Source of the DNA: Candidatus Ruthia sp. Cpac_8_S14
GTDB lineage: Bacteria > Pseudomonadota > Gammaproteobacteria > PS1 > Pseudothioglobaceae
Reading direction: 5' to 3'
Length of the DNA: 64,000 nt
Assembly: GCA_021730205.1 (NCBI GenBank)
Contig: CP072533.1
Location: 1,120,133 to 1,184,132, forward strand
In this document: positions 59,821-64,000 of the stretch, in pieces
Position numbering within the stretch: position 1 is the stretch's first letter
Layout: each line of letters starts with the position of its first letter
The notes under the pieces: generated by a model
What the model was told of the DNA's origin: nothing
Seen by the model: the letters and a program-made list of their open reading frames with translations, nothing else
The model's database searches: none
Position numbers and translations under genes: made by a program

Positions 59821-59872
59821 AGACTTTATAGTCTTGATGGGAGTATTATATGGTAAATATATTAGAAGTCAA
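59821..59872 (-). promoter_or_regulatory. Promoter and 5'-UTR hairpin of the sulfur-globule-like gene
   Basis: On the minus strand TTGACT (59867-59872), 16-bp spacer and a perfect TATAAT (59845-59850). Downstream, AGACT-ttat-AGTCT (59821-59834) forms a small hairpin in the leader, about 60 bp before the ATG. Confidence 0.65.
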
Positions 59873-59984
59873 TGATATTCTAATATCTATTTTAGAAAGT
59901 GTCTAGAAAAGCCGATGCAACACAGAATTAACAGAATAAATTAGCGTCGTTATATTAAAAGATCACGCTTCTTTTAGCAAAACA

Positions 59985-60930
59985 TATGCTAAATACAGAA
60001 CCTTTACCAAGTTCGTTTTTTATATTTAATACACCGCCGTGCCTTTGGGTGATGTGTTGAACAACCGCCAACCCAAGGCCAGTGCCGCCTTTTTTTAACT
60101 TCTAGATCTATCCTTATCAAACCCCCGTTCAGTTAATTGTGTTAAGTGTTTTACAGGAATGCCAGAACCGTAGTCTTGAACCTAAAAACACGCCCCACCT
60201 TCTGGTTCTTGGTACCATCTGACGTGTGCCGTTTTTCGTTAAATATCAAATTAGAACAAAGGCTAATAATTTCAGTTTCAATGCCAAGTTAGTGCTTTTG
60301 ATGATATTTTTGTAATAATTAAATCATCTTCATCGCTACAAATATGATTAATCACCTTTTCCATATTAATTCCCATGCTCGCCTCATGGGCTAACTTAGT
60401 GCTTTCTAAGCGCGAAAGCATTAAAATATCTTCAATAATATTGCCCATTCTTTCTGACTACTCATAAGATAATTGTACAGCTTTAAATAGTGATTCTTGA
60501 AAAAGATGGCTATCTTACATCATCTTCAGGTAGCCTGAATGGCATGCGCCATTCATACGATGCATTAGAAAGTGCGCATGTCGAAAATTTGATCTCTCTC
60601 ACTAATATCTCGCGTAATTAACAATTTTAAATCAGCATTAATGACAATAACTCTTAACGATAATTTAATGACTGGGTTTTTTATGATTCAATTTCAACAT
60701 AATTGACCAGATAGTTTATTAGTCCAATCAATTTCATTATTATTGAACACAACAGTATTCTTTTACAATCACTATCAAGTGCCCGTTCTGAAAAAGCATT
60801 TATTGTCCCAGAAGTTGGTGGTGGGGTTGGTGGTCCTAACACCTCAATTCTAGTGTTTAGCGGTTTAGGATTAAGATCACACCAATTCAGATAAGGGCTA
60901 TCAATCAACGATCTTTTATTGCCACACCTG
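59985..60930 (-). pseudogene. phoR: Relic of a PhoR-type sensor histidine kinase
   Basis: Minus-strand pieces in order: SPYLNWCDLNPKPLNTRI (PAS-like region); LIGLINYLVNY; VINADLKLLITRDISERDQI, followed by a spoiled H-box; SLFKAVQLSYE; SERMGNIIEDILMLSRLEST; and the ATPase G-box GGTGLGLAVVQHITQRHGGV with LNIKNELGKGSVFSI. This is the PhoR architecture. Multiple stops and frameshifts, and the H-box His region is not intact. phoB is not seen nearby. Phosphate sensing through this pair was lost or moved. Confidence 0.75.
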
Positions 60931-61368
60931 GCACTTGTTTTGTCAATATTAAGAATAAATCTCGACGAGTTAAGTCGAAAACAGGCGCTTATTTTGAGTT
61001 TGCAATGGCAATATCACCGTAGTCAATTTTCACCTCAACAATGTCTTTAACCTTATTTTTTTAGCGTTTTTTAAACTCGCTACGCTATATTTTATTCGGC
61101 GTGAGGCGTTGGTAATATCTAGTGTGTTAATAGCCTCACCTGAACAAAAAGTTTCATGCCACCTTCTGAACCTTGTTTTTCATGATTATTACTATAAACT
61201 CCCATCTTGTTAAAAATGTCGCCAGTTTAATCAATGAATATGACAGAGTGAAAAATAATTCTCACTTAACTTCACGCAACTATTTCTAGATAATCATAAA
61301 TAGATATTACCTCAATCTTATTAATAACCCTTAAGGTAGAAGAGAAATCAGTTTGTATTAGCCAATTA
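60931..61368. other. Decayed intergenic sequence
   Basis: All frames are closed within short distances. On the minus strand pieces such as LDITNASRRIKYSVASLKNA and VKIDYGDIAIANSK can be read but I cannot assign them. Probably the N-terminus of phoR and a further lost gene. Confidence 0.4.
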
Positions 61369-61590
61369 CTAGGCTTTAACCTTATTCTGAACTCGAAGTT
61401 TTGTGTCATTTAGCCAAACGCTTGGATTTCTTGCAGTATTGTAATGATTCATAACACTTGAAGGAGCTCTCCAATAAGGGTTATTTGTCTGGTTGTTGTA
61501 ATTTGGTGCCCAATTGTTGCCATTCCAAAACACTAAGGATGTATTGGGTGTTATTAATAGAAAAAATAATAATCAGTTGACTTTTTTCAT
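61369..61590 (-). pseudogene. Small secreted Asn/Trp-rich protein gene with one nonsense codon
   Basis: From ATG 61588-61590 the frame is open for 73 codons to TAG 61369-61371 except for one TGA at codon 6. The start MKKVN, the stop, then LLFFLLITPNTSLV look like a signal peptide. The mature part reads FWNGNNWAPNYNNQTNNPYW and ends in KLRVQNKVKA. The Asn/Trp/Gly/Pro composition resembles the repeat protein at 59.2-59.8 kb. Either a very young pseudogene or, less likely, translated from a downstream start. Confidence 0.55.
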
Positions 61591-61659
61591 AAAAATATCC
61601 AGCAATCAATCATCATCTTAAAAAAAAAGAAAGTTTATTCTAGCAAAGACTCTATCACT

Positions 61660-62060
61660 GTTCTTAATATCTTCGAATACTGGAAAATCTCCACCCATAT
61701 AATCAATCACACACCACTGATTAAAGTTTAATCATCAATAGCGTAATCAAGCGACACTCTACTCTTGCCGAGTCACCTACTTGCAATGCCAGTGTTTTAT
61801 TGGTTACAAGCCTTTTCCAATCTTACGCACGCTAAACATAGCATCATCAATGCTTTTGTTAATTTCAACATTGGAAATTTGTCAGCACTGTTTTCTTGCC
61901 TTGTTTGGTGCTCATGGTGGTTGCATGGTAGAAATCACACTAGCACCATCGCCTCTAGAATCAACTTTTTTCATAATATTTCTAGCTTTATCGCCAGATA
62001 ATACTGCTAATTAATGTAGTCAGCACTGCAATAAGCACTGTTAATATAGTTTTTTTCACT
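61660..62060 (-). pseudogene. Possible relic of an outer-membrane lipoprotein-sorting-like protein
   Basis: Minus-strand pieces read TILTVLIAVLTTLISSI (signal-like), SGDKARNIMKKVDSRGDGAS and TMSTKQGKKTVLTN, resembling the start of LolA-like lipoprotein-sorting proteins (xxIMxKVDxRxDGxxxxSxM). Later pieces (INKSIDDAMFSVRKIGKGL; VTNKTLALQVGDSARVECRL) are unassigned. Frame changes are frequent. Recognition is weak. Confidence 0.3.
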
Positions 62061-62164
62061 AGTCAATAGAGCAACAAAAACCGTACTGGCAGTCACAAAC
62101 CAAAAAAAGTCTTCGCTTTTTATATATTACACTCTATTCAGATTTTAAATAGGATTATCAAAAG

Positions 62165-62250
62165 TGGTGCCGATGGCCGGAGTCGAACCGGCACAAGCGT
62201 AGCTTACCACCCCCTCAAGGTAGCGCGTCTACCAATTCCGCCACATCGGC
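62165..62250 (-). tRNA. leuU: tRNA-Leu (anticodon GAG)
   Basis: 86 nt including encoded CCA (62165-62167). Acceptor stem GCCGATG pairs with CATCGGC. The anticodon arm CTACC-TTGAGGG-GGTGG places GAG at positions 34-36. A long variable arm and a T-loop GTTCGACTC are present. It decodes CUU and CUC. The last 36 bp of the secG reading frame overlap its 5' part. Confidence 0.95.
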
Positions 62251-62613
62251 ATATAAAGTTGGAATATCGCTAATATCTGACCCAGTTGAAATAGGCATAA
62301 CAACCATAGGAACATCAGATTGAACTGTCTCGCCTGTTACTTGTTCCATAATACTTGTTGGTTCTCTATTAACATCACTATCATTGGTTGCTAAATAAGC
62401 CAATGTCAAACTAGTTAGAAAAAAACTAAAAGCCAAACTGGCGGTCAACTTGTAAAGAAATGAATTTACACCTCGTGCACCAAAAACTGACCCAGAAGCA
62501 CCTGAACCAAAAGCAGCACCTGCATCAGCACCTTTTCCATGTTGCATTAAAATTAAAGCAATTAAACCTAGTGCCAATAATATATGAACAATTAAAATGA
62601 GTTGAAACGACAT
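62215..62613 (-). CDS. secG: Preprotein translocase subunit SecG, frame running into tRNA-Leu
   Basis: SecG with two membrane helices (LILIVHILLALGLIALILMQ; TASLAFSFFLTSLTLAYLA) around the cytoplasmic loop GADAGAAFGSGASGSVFGAR. It supports SecYE-mediated export. The 132-residue frame has no stop before the tRNA gene. Its last residues ADVAELVDALP are simply translated tRNA-Leu sequence, with the TGA of the anticodon loop region as stop. It begins 2 bp after tpiA. Confidence 0.93.
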   Translation of the reverse strand: MSFQLILIVHILLALGLIALILMQHGKGADAGAAFGSGASGSVFGARGVNSFLYKLTASLAFSFFLTSLTLAYLATNDSDVNREPTSIMEQVTGETVQSDVPMVVMPISTGSDISDIPTLYADVAELVDALP

Positions 62614-62615
62614 TA

Positions 62616-63362
62616 TTAACCCGCTTTACAAATTTGTAAGAAATCTTGTGCTTTAAGTGAAGCACCACCAATTAGACCGCCATCAATATCTTCACAATTA
62701 AGTAATTCAGCTGCGTTACTAAGGTTCATACTACCACCATAAAGAATCGGGGTGGTTTGCGCGATATCAGCGTCGTGTTCAGCCAACATTGAGCGAATAA
62801 AAACATGTGTGTCCTGTGCTTGCTGTGGCGTTGCAGTAACACCTGTGCCAATTGCCCAAACAGGCTCATAAGCCACAATAATATTTTTAAACGCGTCAAT
62901 ACCAACCTGATCAATCACTGCTTGAATTTGCTTTGAAACAACCACTTTCGTATTGCCAGATTCTCTGTCTTCTAACAGCTCACCGATACAAAAAAGTGGG
63001 GTTAAATTATTATCCAGTGCAACTTGTACTTTTTGTGCAACAATCTCATCAGTTTCACCATAAAGACTTCTGCGCTCTGAATGACCAACAATAACATACT
63101 GTGCACCAAAATCTTTAATCATATCAGCACTGATTTCGCCCGTAAAAGCGCCCGATGCGTTGATATTTAAATTCTGCGCGCCTAAATTAAGTTGTGAATG
63201 TACAACCAATGCCTCAACCTGTGACATATAAGGTGAAGGTACACAAATTATGACTTTAGATTTAACATCTGCCATGCCTGAAAGAATACCCATAACCAAT
63301 GTATCGGTCGCTTCTTTTAAGGTATTCATTTTCCAATTGCCCGCTATGATTACTTGACGCAT
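62616..63362 (-). CDS. tpiA: Triosephosphate isomerase
   Basis: A 248-residue TIM interconverting DHAP and GAP. Lys in AGNWKMN, His in VGHSERRSLYGE, and the catalytic Glu in VAYEPVWAIGTG are all present. The phosphate loop is LYGGSMN and GLIGGASL. tpiA-secG-tRNA-Leu is a common gammaproteobacterial order. Confidence 0.97.
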   Translation of the reverse strand: MRQVIIAGNWKMNTLKEATDTLVMGILSGMADVKSKVIICVPSPYMSQVEALVVHSQLNLGAQNLNINASGAFTGEISADMIKDFGAQYVIVGHSERRSLYGETDEIVAQKVQVALDNNLTPLFCIGELLEDRESGNTKVVVSKQIQAVIDQVGIDAFKNIIVAYEPVWAIGTGVTATPQQAQDTHVFIRSMLAEHDADIAQTTPILYGGSMNLSNAAELLNCEDIDGGLIGGASLKAQDFLQICKAG

Positions 63363-63436
63363 AATAATTATCTTTTAAAAAATTGAGGCAATGTTACGCT
63401 ATTTGATTGTAAAAATCAATCCTATCAAGGTCTTAC

Positions 63437-63955
63437 TTAGTGTAAAGATTTCGAACTAAAATATAAGGCCAAAGAAACCATTAAAATACCCAAAGAAAAA
63501 TACATCAAATCTAATGCCGAATTAAATGACATTGACAAAGACACCTCAAAAAAAGTCACCACCAAAAGCATAAGTATTACCTTAGCAAGTTTAGATTTCA
63601 AATCATCCAGTGAATTAATCACCAAAACTTTAGACGACTGACCGCTTTCTTTAGCCTCATCAATGTCACTAATAAAAAGCTCGTACAAGCCCAATGAAAA
63701 AATTAACAAAATAGTTGCTAACAAAAACCCATCAATTGAACCTACCGTGTGTGCAACCAATTCAATCCTTAACACCTTTCTAACTTCTGTTGTGGCTAAA
63801 ATATAATCAAAAACGTGCACCAATAAAGCAACCACATCAACTGCAGTGATAACAAATAGTAATAATGACAACAGCAACGACGAAATAACAGCCGCCAAAA
63901 CCATGTGGCGAGAACTCCACAATAATTTTTCAAAATACTTTTCTAAACCACTCAT
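63437..63955 (-). CDS. YqhA-family (UPF0114) membrane protein
   Basis: A 172-residue protein with about four membrane helices (AAVISSLLLSLLLFVITAV; DGFLLATILLIFSLGLYELF; LAKVILMLLVVTFFEVSLS; C-terminal FSLGILMVSLALYFSS). The start SGLEKYFEKLLWSSRHMVL and the GLYELFISDID motif are typical of UPF0114/YqhA. Function unknown. It lies 74 bp upstream of tpiA and near the window edge. Confidence 0.85.
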   Translation of the reverse strand: MSGLEKYFEKLLWSSRHMVLAAVISSLLLSLLLFVITAVDVVALLVHVFDYILATTEVRKVLRIELVAHTVGSIDGFLLATILLIFSLGLYELFISDIDEAKESGQSSKVLVINSLDDLKSKLAKVILMLLVVTFFEVSLSMSFNSALDLMYFSLGILMVSLALYFSSKSLH

Positions 63956-64000
63956 TGATTAACTCAATATGCATAATATAATGCTTTAGTATATCATTAC

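Noticed and set aside
61765..62014. Two overlapping plus-strand ORFs of 77-78 codons
   Set aside because: They are antisense to a more plausible minus-strand relic with signal-like and KVDSRGDG motifs, and have no ribosome site.
62215..62250. ADVAELVDALP as a genuine SecG motif
   Set aside because: It is the translation of tRNA-Leu sequence, a familiar annotation artefact.

Overview
The window is AT-rich (roughly 35% GC by eye), bacterial and gammaproteobacterial. It carries intact housekeeping operons separated by 0.5-2.5 kb stretches of decayed genes. A sulfide:quinone oxidoreductase-like flavoprotein, a probable sulfur-globule-type secreted repeat protein, a complete H+-type F1Fo ATP synthase and intact Trp/Arg/shikimate genes suggest a sulfur-oxidising autotroph in reductive genome evolution. 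The closest fit is the SUP05 / vesicomyid-clam symbiont group (Candidatus Ruthia / Vesicomyosocius). That placement is inferred from gene content and was not tested by a search. No insertion sequence, prophage, CRISPR array or rRNA was seen.

Layout. 1-9.4 kb: 3' part of mfd (+), then on the minus strand a hemE-trpA-accD-slpA-ispH-pfkB-type kinase run, rpmE with its own terminator, and a CcoI/FixI-type copper ATPase. 9.5-12.8 kb: a small unknown gene, glmU, then relics of an MFS transporter, a dihaem cytochrome c and a LuxR-type regulator. 12.8-17.6 kb: trpB, a broken fic gene, trpF with three small unknown ORFs, and a DUF3883-type relic. 17.6-25.7 kb: topA-smg-(dprA relic), then rpmH-rnpA-yidD-yidC, a TauD-like dioxygenase, ampD and kdsC. 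25.7-34.4 kb: an ogt-type relic, the atpIBEFHAGDC operon (minus), and the divergent SQR gene with a recognisable promoter.

34.4-45.3 kb: cupin and recN relics, nadK, grpE, relics of a formylglycine-generating-enzyme-like protein and a SoxW-like thioredoxin, dsbD, aroQ-accB-accC-argC-erpA, and a PLD/SNF2-type helicase relic. 45.3-54.1 kb: citrate synthase, ubiE-ubiJ-ubiB, rplY-pth-ychF, gpmI and rpe. 54.1-59.2 kb: relics of ppsR and ppsA, rpsB-tsf, and relics of a DUF2141 protein and a carotenoid oxygenase. 59.2-64 kb: the sulfur-globule-like gene, relics of phoR, a short N/W-rich secreted protein and an outer-membrane lipoprotein-sorting-like protein, then tRNA-Leu(GAG), secG, tpiA and a YqhA-family membrane protein.

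The retained genes cover energy conservation (ATP synthase, SQR, ubiquinone), fatty-acid initiation (accB, accC, accD), haem, isoprenoid, amino-acid and envelope precursors, and translation. The lost genes are mostly repair/competence (dprA, recN, ogt), defence-like (helicase, DUF3883, fic), sensing (phoR, luxR) and facultative metabolism (ppsA/ppsR, carotenoid oxygenase). Most relics still read clearly across one or a few frameshifts, so decay looks recent. Several breaks fall in A/T homopolymers.
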